From JACDER01 sp963842575 (lineage in GTDB: Bacteria; Actinomycetota; Thermoleophilia; Gaiellales; Gaiellaceae): a DNA stretch of 64,000 nt. The notes under the pieces are model-generated. The model was not told where the DNA came from. It did no database searches and worked only from the letters and a program-made list of their open reading frames with translations. How positions within the stretch are numbered: position 1 is the first letter of the stretch; every line of letters begins with the position of its first letter. Location of the stretch: assembly GCA_963842575.1 (NCBI GenBank), contig CAWJGS010000005.1, positions 1 through 64,000 on the forward strand, in the 5' to 3' direction. Below are positions 14,689 through 24,057 of the stretch, in pieces. The position numbers and the translations under genes are program-made.

Positions 14689-16323
14689 GTGCAGGACGTC
14701 TCGCTGCAGCCACGTCTGCGAATGCTGTTCGAGTCGGGCATCGCGCTCACGTCGGAGCTCTCGCTCGACGTCGTCCTGCAGAGGCTCGCGGAGACTGCGG
14801 CGGACCTGACCGACGCCGAGTACGCCGCCCTCGGTGTGGTCGATCCGGCCGGTCGCGAGCTGGAGCGTTTCATCGTCCACGGGATCGACGACGAGACGGC
14901 GCGCGAGATCGGCAATCTACCGCGCGGACGCGGCATCCTCGGCGTCCTGATCAGCGACGCGAAGCCGCTGCGCCTACACGACCTGACGCAGGACCCGCGC
15001 TCGGTCGGCTTTCCACCCGGGCACCCGCCGATGCGAACGTTCCTCGGCGTGCCGATCCTCCTCCGAGGCGTTGTCTTCGGGAACCTGTACCTGACGGAGA
15101 AGCGCGGCGGCGGCGACTTCACCGTCGAGGACGAGGAACTGGTCAGGCTTCTCGCCGCCCAGGCGGCCGTCGCCATCGAAAACGCGCGCCTGTACGAATC
15201 GGCGACCCGCTGGTCGCGCCAGCTCGAATACCTGAACGAGGTGGGAGCCGCTCTGGTGGGTGAGCTCGACCTCGCCGCCCTGCTGGAGCTCGTCGCCGCC
15301 CGGCTGCGCGAGCTCGTGGATGCCCGCCTCGTCCTCATCGCCCTGCCGGCGGACGGCGGCTTGCGGGTGATCACAGCCGATGGTGAGGACGAGGAGGAAG
15401 TGCTCGGGATCACGTTCGACCTCGACCACTCGAAGGCAGGACGGGTCTTCCAGAGGAAGCGTTCCGAACGCGTCGACGCGATCGTCGACGACCCCGAGAC
15501 CGACCAGCAGATCGCCAGGAGGATCGGAATGACGACGGCGCTCTACGTTCCGCTTGTCCTGCGCGACCGGCCGATCGGCCTCCTCCAGGCAGTCGACAAG
15601 CTCCAGTCCGACCACCGCTTCACCGCGGACGACCAGCGCCTGGCCGAGGTATTCGCCTCTCGTGCGGCGGTTGCGGTCGACCTCTCCGAGCGTGTGACGC
15701 GCGACGCGCTCACCCGCGCCGTCGAGGCGCAGGAGCTGGAGCGGCGCCGACTCGCTCGGGAGCTGCACGACGAGATCGGCCAGGACCTCACGTCCCTGCT
15801 GCTCAAGCTGCGGGCCCTCGAGGGGGCAGAGAGCCTCGAGGACGTGAGAGCGGCCGTGGCTACCGTGCGCGAGGGCGTCGTGACGGCGCTGCAGGACGTG
15901 CGGCGGCTGGCGGTCGAGCTCAGGCCGAAGGCGCTCGACGACTTCGGCCTCGTGCCGGCGCTCGAGCGTCTCGTCGACACCTTCATGGAGGAAACCGACA
16001 TCGAGGTCAAGCTGACCGACGCGCTCGGAGGCAAGCGGCTCCCACCGGCTGGGGAAACGGCGCTGTACCGCATCGTGCAGGAGGCGCTGACGAACATCGT
16101 CAAGCACGCGCAGGCACGCCGTGTGAGCATCCTGCTTACGCTCATGGACCATGGCGCCGCGGCTGTGATCGAGGACGACGGGCTCGGGTTCGACCCGGCG
16201 GCCGAGCACGAGGGCCTCGGCCTGCTCGGAATCCGCGAGCGACTACAGCTGCTCGGCGGCCGGCTCACGATCGAGTCGAGCGGTACGAGCGGAACCACTC
16301 TGCGCGCGGAGGTGCCGGTGTGA
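14689..16323 (+). CDS. Two-GAF sensor histidine kinase, DevS/DosT-like
   Basis: A 544-residue cytoplasmic kinase with a GTG start. GAF 1 spans about residues 20-165 and GAF 2 about 185-335. A HisKA_3 helix follows with phospho-acceptor His360 (RRLARELHDEIGQDL), then a HATPase domain (EALTNIVKHAQA, EDDGLGFDP, GLGLLGIRERL). The architecture is that of mycobacterial DevS/DosT redox/hypoxia sensors. His112 in PPGHPPMRTFLG lies in the region where, from memory, those proteins have their heme-ligand His; an alignment is needed. It overlaps the LuxR regulator by 4 bp. Confidence 0.9.
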   Translation: MQDVSLQPRLRMLFESGIALTSELSLDVVLQRLAETAADLTDAEYAALGVVDPAGRELERFIVHGIDDETAREIGNLPRGRGILGVLISDAKPLRLHDLTQDPRSVGFPPGHPPMRTFLGVPILLRGVVFGNLYLTEKRGGGDFTVEDEELVRLLAAQAAVAIENARLYESATRWSRQLEYLNEVGAALVGELDLAALLELVAARLRELVDARLVLIALPADGGLRVITADGEDEEEVLGITFDLDHSKAGRVFQRKRSERVDAIVDDPETDQQIARRIGMTTALYVPLVLRDRPIGLLQAVDKLQSDHRFTADDQRLAEVFASRAAVAVDLSERVTRDALTRAVEAQELERRRLARELHDEIGQDLTSLLLKLRALEGAESLEDVRAAVATVREGVVTALQDVRRLAVELRPKALDDFGLVPALERLVDTFMEETDIEVKLTDALGGKRLPPAGETALYRIVQEALTNIVKHAQARRVSILLTLMDHGAAAVIEDDGLGFDPAAEHEGLGLLGIRERLQLLGGRLTIESSGTSGTTLRAEVPV

Positions 16324-16968
16324 GCGAGATCAGAGTCGTGATCGTCGACGACCACGCCGTCGTGCGCAGCGGGCTCAAGCTCCTGCTCGACGCGGAAGAA
16401 GACATCGAGGTCGTCGGCGAGGCCGGCAATCTCCAGGAAGCGGTCTTCCGCACACGCGCGCTGAAACCCGACGTCGTGCTCATGGACGTCGTCATGCCGG
16501 GTGCGAGCGGGATCGAGGCGACTCCTGAAGTGCTGCAAGGAGCATCCTGCCGCCCGCGTGCTCGTGCTCTCCATGCAGGACGATCCGACCTACGTGCGCG
16601 AGGCCTTCGCGGCCGGAGCGAGCGGCTACGTGCTGAAGGAAGCGGCCGACGAAGAGGTCGTCGGCGCGATCCGTGATGTCGCCGGCGGGGGCCGCTACGT
16701 CCATCCGACGCTCGGCGCGCGGCTCGTCGCCGCCGACGCGGAGGAGCGGGCACGCGCCGAAGCGGATCCCCTCACCGAGCGTGAACGCGAGGTCCTTCGG
16801 CTGCTCGCGCTCGGACACACGAATCAGGAGATAGCCAAGTCGCTCTTCCTGTCCGTCCGGACAGTCGAGACCCACCGGGCGCACATCATGCAGAAGCTCC
16901 GGCTCAGCACCAGGGCGGAGCTCGTGTACTACGCGATGGAGCAGGGACTGCTCGAGCAGCAGGACTAG
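16320..16968 (+). CDS. NarL/LuxR-family response regulator (DevR-like), one frameshift
   Basis: The receiver domain, MSEIRVVIVDDHAVVRSGLK, has phospho-acceptor Asp56 (VVLMDVVMPG). The frame breaks at about 16520 after GIEA and resumes one base on as LLKCCKEHPAARVLVLSMQDD. The C-terminal helix-turn-helix is intact (LTEREREVLRLLALGHTNQE ... VRTVETHRAHIMQKL). The start overlaps the kinase stop (GTGA), so this is its cognate regulator. One surplus base near 16520, probably a sequence error, would restore a protein of about 215 residues. Confidence 0.88.
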
Positions 16969-16972
16969 GCGG

Positions 16973-17430
16973 TCAGTCGGTCTCTGCGGCGTGGAGGACG
17001 AGCACCGGGATCGGGCTCGTCTGAAGCACGTGGTGGCTGACGCTTCCGAGCAGTAGCGAGCGCAGCTCGCCTCGCCCTCGTGTGCCCATCACGATCAGGT
17101 CGTGGCCACCGGTCTCGGCTTGCTTCAGGATCGCCTCCGCCGGCGATCCCTGGACGACGACCTTTTCGACCTCCAGGTCGCCCCGGCGCGCTCGATCAGC
17201 TCGTCGAGCATGCGGGTGTGCTCCCTTCGGCTCTGCTCGTGCACGCCTTCGAGACTCTCGGCAGGAACGATTGCGCCGTACCCGCCGACGAACACCCAGG
17301 GCGCGATATCCGGGAACGTGGTCACGGCGGTCAGGGACGCCCCTGTGCTCCGCGCGAGATCCACGGACTCCTCGAATGCGCGCTCTGCGTGCTTGGAACC
17401 GTCCACTGCGACAAGGATGTTCTTGAACAT
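16973..17430 (-). CDS. Universal stress protein, one frameshift
   Basis: The start MFKNILVAVDGSKHAERAFEE is typical of UspA domains. The frame runs to about 17200 (MLDELIERA). The sequence then resumes in another frame as GDLEVEKVVVQGSPAEAILKQ, ending with the ATP-binding motif GTRGRGELRSLLLGSVSHHVL. The joined length is about 152 residues. It lies 3 bp behind the CBS protein gene on the same strand. Nucleotide-binding USPs are classic members of DosR-type regulons. Confidence 0.85.
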
Positions 17431-17433
17431 GTG

Positions 17434-17872
17434 TCAGCGTCGTCCGGAGTCGTGCCCCCTGGCTGCCCGCGATGACGCGTGCCAGGTCGAGCGTGGAGAT
17501 GACGCCGAGCGGTGTCTGTGCGCCGGGATCGACGACGACGAGATGTGAAATCCCGTACTCACGCATCAGTTGAGCAGCCCGGCGGAGCGGTGCGTCCGCG
17601 TCGATCGTCACCGCAGGAGTGCCCGCGGACGTTCCCGCCGTCCAGTCGGCTGCGTCGTGATCGAATGCGGCGCTGACGAGATCGAGGTCGGAAACGATGC
17701 CCCACGGCTTCTCGTCGTCGGGGCCTTCCAGGACGACGACACAATGGATCGAGTACCTCGCCATGAGCGCCGCCGCGGCCTCGAGGGAAGCATCCTCCGC
17801 ACACGTGAACACGCCTGCGTGCATCGCTTGCTCCACCGTCACCTGGTCGAGTTCCGGGGCTGATGCGTTCAT
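17434..17872 (-). CDS. CBS-domain pair protein (Hrp1-like)
   Basis: The protein is MNASAPELDQVTVEQAMHAG... with two CBS domains (about residues 10-70 and 78-140: GIVSDLDLVSAAFD, REYGISHLVVVD ... GVISTLDLARVIAG). CBS pairs bind adenosyl ligands and sense energy status. In the sequence as given the frame stays open through the USP gene. A one-base change in the five-C run at about 17455-17459 would instead end it at the TGA at 17434-17436, just before the USP start, and I consider this the real end. Confidence 0.82.
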
Positions 17873-17935
17873 GCGCGCATCGTCGCCTCAGGGGCGGCTC
17901 GCGGCATCGGCAGGACCCCCCGCTCCGGGTGCGGC

Positions 17936-17945
17936 TTTCCCGCAA
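17936..17945 (-). promoter_or_regulatory. Shared upstream decamer TTGCGGGAAA, copy 2
   Basis: The decamer reads TTGCGGGAAA on the minus strand, 63 bp before the CBS gene start. It lies in the spacer between that gene and the divergent gene at 18005, so it could serve either. Confidence 0.4.
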
Positions 17946-18004
17946 AGACGATCCGTCCACGTCCCGATGGCGAATGGGCCGGCCGGAGGCATCCTTGCCG
18001 TCTT

Positions 18005-18679
18005 ATGTCGCGCAGCTATGCGATCGCCTGGCAGGAGCCCATAGGCCCGCTTCGGTCGGGCAAGCTCGAGCTACGTGCGAGCGGCCTCAGGCTGGAAGGG
18101 CGGAACGGAACCGGACCGGCGGCGACCCTCATCCCTTACGACGAGCTGCTCGATCTGAGAGCCGCGCCAGGGCAGGAACGTCTCGGCGGACGGCCGACCC
18201 TCGTGCTCGGCCGTCGCGGAGCCGGCGACATCCGGCTCGCGAGCGTGGGAGCACCGGGAGTAATCTCAGAGATCGTCGACCAGGTGGGAGCCATGAAGAC
18301 CGGAACCGCGAACACCGCCGAACGCGTAGCCGTCGTCGTGCCTCTGCGAAAGGGCAAGCGCGACAAGGCCGAACGCCTGCTCGATCAAGGCCCGCCGTTC
18401 GATCCCGCGAAGATGGGCCTCGAAAGCCACGAGGTATTCCTCAGCGACGACGAGGCGGTCTTCGTCTTCAACGCGCCTCCGGGGTTCAGCATCCAGAAAC
18501 TGCTCGCAGACTCCAGAGTGTGGGCATCGGCCGCTTCCTGGCACGACGTGATCGGCGGGCCACCCCGAATCGCACGGCCGTTCTTCGCCTGGGAGGCGGT
18601 CGTTCCCCGCGACGACCTGTTCTTCGAGCCCACTCCCGGGCCCGGAGACAGCGAAGGCGGCGACATCTACTCCCCGTAG
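18005..18679 (+). CDS. Hypothetical protein
   Basis: A 224-residue soluble protein, MSRSYAIAWQEPIGPLRSGK. Residues 1-95 look like a beta-rich PH-like module (GKLELRASGLRLEGR ... IPYDELLDLRAAPG). Residues 100-175 look like a ferredoxin-like alpha/beta barrel (VAVVVPLRKGKRDKAERLLDQ ... HEVFLSDDEAVFVFNAP). Neither assignment is certain and there are no catalytic motifs I recognise. It is divergent from the CBS/USP genes and convergent with the cupin gene. Confidence 0.7.
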   Translation: MSRSYAIAWQEPIGPLRSGKLELRASGLRLEGRNGTGPAATLIPYDELLDLRAAPGQERLGGRPTLVLGRRGAGDIRLASVGAPGVISEIVDQVGAMKTGTANTAERVAVVVPLRKGKRDKAERLLDQGPPFDPAKMGLESHEVFLSDDEAVFVFNAPPGFSIQKLLADSRVWASAASWHDVIGGPPRIARPFFAWEAVVPRDDLFFEPTPGPGDSEGGDIYSP

Positions 18680-18688
18680 ACCGGCGCG

Positions 18689-19000
18689 TCAGCGTTTTCG
18701 GTCGAACACCACGAGCACGCTCAGGTGCTCGTAGCCGGTGAATCTGTGGTCGGCGCCCGCGGGGACGAAGACGGCGTCCCCGTCACGAAGATCGGTCTGC
18801 TCGCCCTCGACCTCGAGGCGGCCGGATCCGTCCAGCACGATGTACATCTCGTCGTCCTCGTGCGGCTGCTGGCGGTCAGGCTCGGGCGCGACCAGCACGT
18901 AGACGCCGATCTCGAGCCCGGGAGACTCGTGCACGACCTCGTACCCCCCACTCCCGGACGCCAGGCGCTGCTGGACGCTCCGGATCTCGAACGAATGCAC
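18689..19000 (-). CDS. Single-domain cupin
   Basis: A 103-residue protein with both cupin motifs: PHEDDEMYIVLDGSGRLEVEG (His, Glu ligands) and DAVFVPAGADHRFTGY (second His). It is a small metal-binding beta-barrel. It sits 35 bp downstream of the GNAT/acyl-CoA synthetase gene on the same strand, probably in one transcript. Reaction unknown. Confidence 0.85.
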   Translation of the reverse strand: MHSFEIRSVQQRLASGSGGYEVVHESPGLEIGVYVLVAPEPDRQQPHEDDEMYIVLDGSGRLEVEGEQTDLRDGDAVFVPAGADHRFTGYEHLSVLVVFDRKR

Positions 19001-19035
19001 GCCCCTAACCTAACCACCTTTGCTGCGGCCTCGCA

Positions 19036-21695
19036 TCACCAGGTCTTGGAGCTCCGCGCCGCCTCCTGCGCACGAATGCGCACGCGCGCATCGACCGCAA
19101 CACATCCGTCCGGGCCCGCAATCACCGGGTTGAGGTCGAGCTCGGCCACCTCCGGATGGCTCTCGCCCAACCGCGAGAGCCGGTGGAGAAGATCGGTCAG
19201 CGCGTCCTGGTCGGCTGCAGGCGTACCGCGGTAGCCGCGGACGAGCTTTCCCGCCTTGCCGGTCGAGACGAGCTCCCGGGCGTCCACGTCCGTCAGCGGC
19301 GCGATCCGGAAGCCGGCGTCGCCGATCAGCTCGGCCATCGTCCCGCCCGGCCCGAAGGCGACGAGCGGCCCGAAGACCGGATCCTGGGTCACGCCGGCGA
19401 GCAGCTCGATGCCGCGCTCCGCCATCGCCTGGACGGTCACCGGGCAACCGATCCGCGCGACGGCGCGCCGGACTTGCTCCTCGTCCGCAAGGTCCGAGAG
19501 CGACGCCGCCCGTCTCGGTCTTGTGGACGCCGGGAACCGCGGTCTTGACCGCAACCGGGAAGCCGAGGTCGGACGCCGCGGCGACCGCTTCGTCGAGCGA
19601 GCCGGCTACGCGCTCGGGGACGAGCGATATGCCGTACGCCCCCAGCAGCGATCGCGCGTCCTCGGGAGTGAGCCAAATGTCGGCCGAGGTACGAGAGCGC
19701 CGTGTCAATGACCGACTCGGCGCGCTCCCGGTCGATTCCCGCGACCGGCGGAATCGCGCCCGCGGGACGCCTGAGCCACTCGGCTCGAGCGGCGGCGAGG
19801 CCGAGAGCCCGCGCGGCCGCATCGGGTTCAGCGAAGGCGCTCACTCGGCGAGGATCTTCGAGGAGCTCGCGCGGTATGCCCCCTTCGCTGATCATGACCG
19901 TGAGGACCGGCTTGTCCTTCATGTTCGACCGCTCCACAGCCCGCTCGATCGCCGCGGCGACTTCATCTGCGCCGGCCGTCACCGTCGGGACGAAGTTGAC
20001 GATCAGAGCGTCGACGCGGTTGTCGGCCAGAACGTGCGGGATGGCGTCCTCGTATGTCTTGCCCGTCGCAGAGCCGAGCATGTCGATCGGGTTGGCGAGG
20101 CTGGCTTCGCGGGCGAGGGCGTTCGACAGCGCGGCCTCGGTGCTCGGCTCGAGGGCCGGGAGCTCGAGCCCGGCGGCGTGACACGCATCGGCGCAGAGAA
20201 TCCCCAGCCCGCCCGCATTCGTCAGCACGGCGACGCGTCGTCCACGCGGTAGCGGCTGCGTCGAGAGGAGCACCGCGGTGTCGATCAGCTCGGAGAGCGT
20301 CCCGGCGCGGATGACGCCTGCCTGCGCGAACAGCGCGTCGACAGCCGCTTCCGAGCCGGCGAGGGCGGCCGTGTGGGAGCTCGCTGCCCGCGCGCCGGCG
20401 CTCGTCGTCCCGCTCTTCATCGCCAGGATCGGCTTCTTCCGCGCGACGCGCCGGGCGATCCGCCCGAACCGGAACGGGTTTCCGAACGACTCGAGATAGA
20501 GCATCACGACGTCGGTATCCGCGTCGTCCTCCCAGTACTCGAGCAGGTCGTTGGAGGACACGTCCGCCTTGTTGCCGATCGAGACGAACGCGGAGAGCCC
20601 GAGGCCCCGCTCGTACGAGCGTTCCAGCAACGCCAGGCCGAGCGCACCGCTCTGCGACGAAAAACCCACGTTTCCCGGAGGAACGCCTCGCGGCCCGAAC
20701 GTCGCATTGAGTCGAGGCCGGGCTACGGCGATCCCGAGGCAGTTCGGGCCGATCAGGCGCGCACCGTGGGTGCGGACGAGCGCGAGCAGCCGTTCCTGGC
20801 GCTCGGCGCCTTCGTGGCCGGTCTCGGCGAAGCCCGCCGAGATCACGCACAGCGCCTTGACGCCTGCGCGGAGGGCAGCTTCGGCTGCGCCGATCACGGC
20901 TTCACCGGGAAGGCAGATGACCGCGAGGTCGACGCTTGCCGGAATCTCCTCGATCGAGTCATAGCCGGGGACGCCGGAGACCGGCTGTCCGGCACGGTTC
21001 ACCGGGTAGGCGACGCCCGAGAAGTCCTCGCGCAGGATGTTGCGGAAGAGCTCACCTCCAACGGATCCACGCCTGGGAGAGGCGCCGAGGACCGCAACGG
21101 ACGCGGGGGCGAAGAAGGGCCGAAGCGACTGCGCGACGGCGACATGATCACGCTCGTCTACCCGGGCAAGGTACGCCTCGGTAGGTCCGATCTCGAAGCG
21201 GACCTCCAAGACACCGCCCTCGAGCTCCCGCTCGACGTCGAAGCCCGCATCCGCGAACACTCGCGTCATCGGCCCGTTGTCCGGCATCACCTCCGCCACA
21301 AACCGCTCGATCCCGAACTCGTGCGCACGTCCCGCGAGCTGCTCGAGCAGACGGGTTCCGAGCCCGTGCCCTTGCAATTCGTCGGCAACGGCGAACGCGA
21401 CCTCGGCAGTCGAGACGTCACGCAGACGCGTGTAGCTCGCGAGCGCGACGATCCGCTCCTCCCCCTCCGGCCCCGCGACCACACCGACGTACGACCCCCG
21501 GTCGTCCCAGTCCGGCTCGATGAACGGCTCTGCCAGACGAGGCCCGATGTGCGGGGCCCCATGGAAGCGCTGGTAGAAGCTCCGCTCGGAGAGGCGGGAG
21601 AAGAACTCGAGCATGGCCTCGACGTCCGTCGCATGCGGCGGGCGCAGACGCAACGTCCTGCCGTCACGCAGAAGGACGTCGTGGACGTCGACCAT
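19036..21695 (-). CDS. GNAT acetyltransferase fused to ADP-forming acyl-CoA synthetase (Pat-like), two frameshifts
   Basis: The start MVDVHDVLLRDGRTLRLRPP is at 21695. Domain order: N-terminal GNAT (about residues 10-170; ELQGHGLGTRLLEQLAG acetyl-CoA loop), CoA-binding Rossmann (VAVLGASPRRGSVGG), succinyl-CoA-ligase-like domains (LIGPNCLGIA, GFSSQSGALG), then ATP-grasp. The ATP-grasp part is split over three frames: shifts near 19690 and 19520 join ADIWLTPEDARSLLGAYGIS, TAVPGVHKTETGGVAL and QVRRAVARIGCPVTVQAMAE to the end SSKTW. In the related Pat proteins the synthetase part senses nucleotides or CoA and the GNAT part acetylates lysines. Full length is about 885 residues. Confidence 0.87.
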
Positions 21696-21743
21696 GGTGT
21701 CGACTCCCTTCACGCCTGAAAATGTACGCCTGAACGATCCAGG

Positions 21744-21767
21744 GGCATCCGTGCGCTGACGGATGCC
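21744..21767. promoter_or_regulatory. Inverted repeat between divergent genes
   Basis: Perfect 9-bp arms GGCATCCGT/ACGGATGCC with a 6-bp spacer, midway between the divergent Pat-like gene (start 21695) and the USP gene (start 21863). The position suits an operator for either gene; an RNA hairpin role is less likely because neither gene ends here. Confidence 0.45.
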
Positions 21768-21862
21768 AAACGCGGCTTCTCCGCAGGGTCGATCCGCCCG
21801 GCCACCGATGCCCGGAACGCCTCCGGCTGCGACCGTCTCCAATGACATGGAGGTGTGACGTG

Positions 21863-22300
21863 ATGAAGCGACTGTTGATCGCAACCGATGGATCCGAGGC
21901 AAGCCGTGAAGCGGTGACGGAGGGAGTCGCGCTTGCGCGCGACCTCGACGCACGCGTGCTCTTCGTCTACGTGAAGCCGGCTCCGTCGAACCTATTCGGA
22001 GCGCCGTACTACCAGCGCAAGCTGACCGGTGAGACCGCCGAGGCACGCAGGGCGGTCGGAGAGGCGATGCAGGTCGCGCTCGAGGAGGGAGTCGACGCCG
22101 ACTGGGAGATTCTCGAGGGCGACGCGGCGGGCAAGATCGTGGGCCTGGCCAGGGAGCGAGAGGCGGATCTGATCGTGGTCGGCTCGCACGGTCGCGGCGC
22201 GATTGCCGGAACGGTAGTCGGGAGCGTTTCCCGTGAGGTAGTCCACGACGCCGATCGACCGGTTCTGGTCGCGCGGCCACACGCGGCCGTCCCCGTGTGA
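21863..22300 (+). CDS. Universal stress protein (UspA family)
   Basis: A 145-residue protein, MKRLLIATDGSEASREAVTEG; the start is chosen because GGAGGTGTGACG precedes it. The ATP-binding motif is intact: GSHGRGAIAGTVVGSVSREVV. One domain of the usual length. Its stop overlaps the GTG of the ZIP transporter (GTGA), so the two are coupled. It is the second USP in this stretch. Confidence 0.92.
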   Translation: MKRLLIATDGSEASREAVTEGVALARDLDARVLFVYVKPAPSNLFGAPYYQRKLTGETAEARRAVGEAMQVALEEGVDADWEILEGDAAGKIVGLAREREADLIVVGSHGRGAIAGTVVGSVSREVVHDADRPVLVARPHAAVPV

Positions 22301-23034
22301 GTGTCTGGCTCGTTTTTGCCGTAGCGCTGGGAACCGCGCTCGCGACCGGGCTGGGAGCGATTCCGTTTCTGTTCGTCAGAGCACGGACACGCTCCTGGCT
22401 CGGTCTCGGCGACGCTCTCGCCGCCGGAATGATGCTCGCGGCCAGCGTCGCGCTGCTCTACGAAGGAGCCCTCGAAGGAGCTGCGCTCACGGTGCTTGGC
22501 GTCGTCGGCGGAGCCCTGTTCATGGTCGGCACGCGCATGGTCTTCGCACACCGCAAGCGGCTGACCTTCGCGACCCTGCGCGGGGCCGCCGCGCTCGAGG
22601 CCGCGACATTCGTCGCCGCGATGACTGTGCATTCGGTCACCGAGGGCGTCGGCGTCGGTGTTTCTTTCGGTAAGGGCGCGACGCTCGGTCTCCTGATCGC
22701 GATTGCGATCGCAGTGCACAACATCCCGGAGGGATTCGCCGTGAGCCTGGTGATGGTGCCTCGAGGAGCCGGCGTGGGTCGCGCAGCGATGTGGAGCATC
22801 GTGACCAGCCTTCCGCAGCCACTCGTTGCCGTGCCCGCGTTTCTGTTCGTCGAGCAGTTCCGGTCGCTCCTCCCGCTCGGTCTGGGATTCGCCGGAGGGG
22901 CGATGCTCTGGTTGGTCGCGACGAGACTCCTCCCGGACGCACTCCACGAGACCTCCGCTCGACGCGTGGGTGTCATGGCGGGAGCCGCCGCTGCCCTGAT
23001 GCTCGCCCTGCAGGCGCTCCTGCTGGGTCTCTGA
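22297..23034 (+). CDS. ZIP-family divalent metal transporter
   Basis: A 245-residue, roughly eight-helix membrane protein with a GTG start overlapping the USP stop. The two ZIP metal-site helices are clear: HSVTEGVGVGVSFG and HNIPEGFAVSLVM, carrying the H-x3-E signatures. The His-rich loop of many ZIPs is absent. It probably imports zinc or another divalent metal. Confidence 0.92.
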   Translation: MSVWLVFAVALGTALATGLGAIPFLFVRARTRSWLGLGDALAAGMMLAASVALLYEGALEGAALTVLGVVGGALFMVGTRMVFAHRKRLTFATLRGAAALEAATFVAAMTVHSVTEGVGVGVSFGKGATLGLLIAIAIAVHNIPEGFAVSLVMVPRGAGVGRAAMWSIVTSLPQPLVAVPAFLFVEQFRSLLPLGLGFAGGAMLWLVATRLLPDALHETSARRVGVMAGAAAALMLALQALLLGL

Positions 23035-23039
23035 CTTGG

Positions 23040-24047
23040 CTACCGCGGCTTCAGCAGCGCGCCGAGATCGTGGGTGGTCAGGTCACAGCCGCTCACGTCG
23101 CCGCCCCTTTCCACGCCGATCACGAGTGCCACGCCGGCCGCTCGCGCGGCGCGCACTCCGACGCCTGTCGTCTCGAACGAGGCGGTTCTGTCCGGCGGAA
23201 CGCTGAGGAGGCTGCAGGCCTCGAGCACCGTGTCTGGGGCGGGCCTGCCCTCGAGCTCTCCTGCCCTCATCGAGCGGCCGTCGACGCATGCCTCGACGAG
23301 GTGGCTCAAGCCGGCGCGCTCCACCATCTCCGGCGTGTTGAGGCTGGCCGAGACGACTGCGCGACGGATGCCGAGCGTGCTTGCGGCCTCGAGGTAGCTG
23401 CGCGCGGTCTCGAAGGCCGCGATCCCCTCATGATCGAGCCGGGCACGGAGTGCTTGATTCTTGCGCGCGGCAATCGCAGCGACCGTCTCCGTCCCGGGTG
23501 GATCGTCAGGCTTTCCCTCGGGCAGGCTCAGACCCCGCGCGGCGAGGAAGCTATGCAGACCCTGAAGGCGCGGCCTTCCCGCCAGGTGATCTTCGTAGTC
23601 GCGGCGGCGGTCGAACGGAACGAACACGCGCGGGTGGGAATGGGCGAGAAGGAAAGGGTCGAGGGCATCGGCCCAGGCTTCGGCATGTAGGGCGTCGCTC
23701 GTCGTCAGCACTCCGTCGAGATCGAAAACGCACGCATCAATCTCCTCCGGCAGGCTCAGCATCGCGCGCGTGTGCCTGGGAGTTGCGAGCCAGCGGATCA
23801 ACGAGCCCTGGCGGTGCTGCTCGTGCGCGAGGTGGCGCAGCAGCCCCACGACCTCCGCCCGCTCCTGTTCGAGCTTCTGGCTGTGGACGGCGAGATAGTC
23901 GGGCTTCAGATAGAGGCGGGCCGCATCGACCGAGGCGTGCCCTGCGTCGAGGGCCTTGCACCAGTCGGCCGTGAGCGCGTCGACGTCGGGCGGTGAAGGC
24001 GCGGTGTTCGCGTCATTCCTGCGGGCGAGCACTTGCGCCTTCACCAT
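23040..24047 (-). CDS. HAD-superfamily hydrolase, beta-phosphoglucomutase-like
   Basis: A 335-residue protein. After a helical N-terminal extension of about 100 residues, the HAD core opens with DACVFDLDGVLTTSDALHAEAW (nucleophile Asp109, acid/base Asp111). A cap domain and the motifs RAVVSASLN, AGELEGRPAPDTVLEA (Lys position replaced by Arg) and SFETTGVGVRAARAAG follow. In typical members the last acidic motif is E-D-x4-G; here it is ETTGVG, so activity is uncertain. It ends 5 bp from the convergent ZIP gene and lies 10 bp downstream of the alcohol dehydrogenase. Confidence 0.82.
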   Translation of the reverse strand: MVKAQVLARRNDANTAPSPPDVDALTADWCKALDAGHASVDAARLYLKPDYLAVHSQKLEQERAEVVGLLRHLAHEQHRQGSLIRWLATPRHTRAMLSLPEEIDACVFDLDGVLTTSDALHAEAWADALDPFLLAHSHPRVFVPFDRRRDYEDHLAGRPRLQGLHSFLAARGLSLPEGKPDDPPGTETVAAIAARKNQALRARLDHEGIAAFETARSYLEAASTLGIRRAVVSASLNTPEMVERAGLSHLVEACVDGRSMRAGELEGRPAPDTVLEACSLLSVPPDRTASFETTGVGVRAARAAGVALVIGVERGGDVSGCDLTTHDLGALLKPR

Positions 24048-24057
24048 GCGCCCTCGG

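Noticed and set aside
16973..17872. A single 299-residue CBS-USP fusion
   Set aside because: The middle third is Arg-rich nonsense and a perfect USP start (MFKNILVAVDGS) lies in another frame; two genes with indels explain it better.
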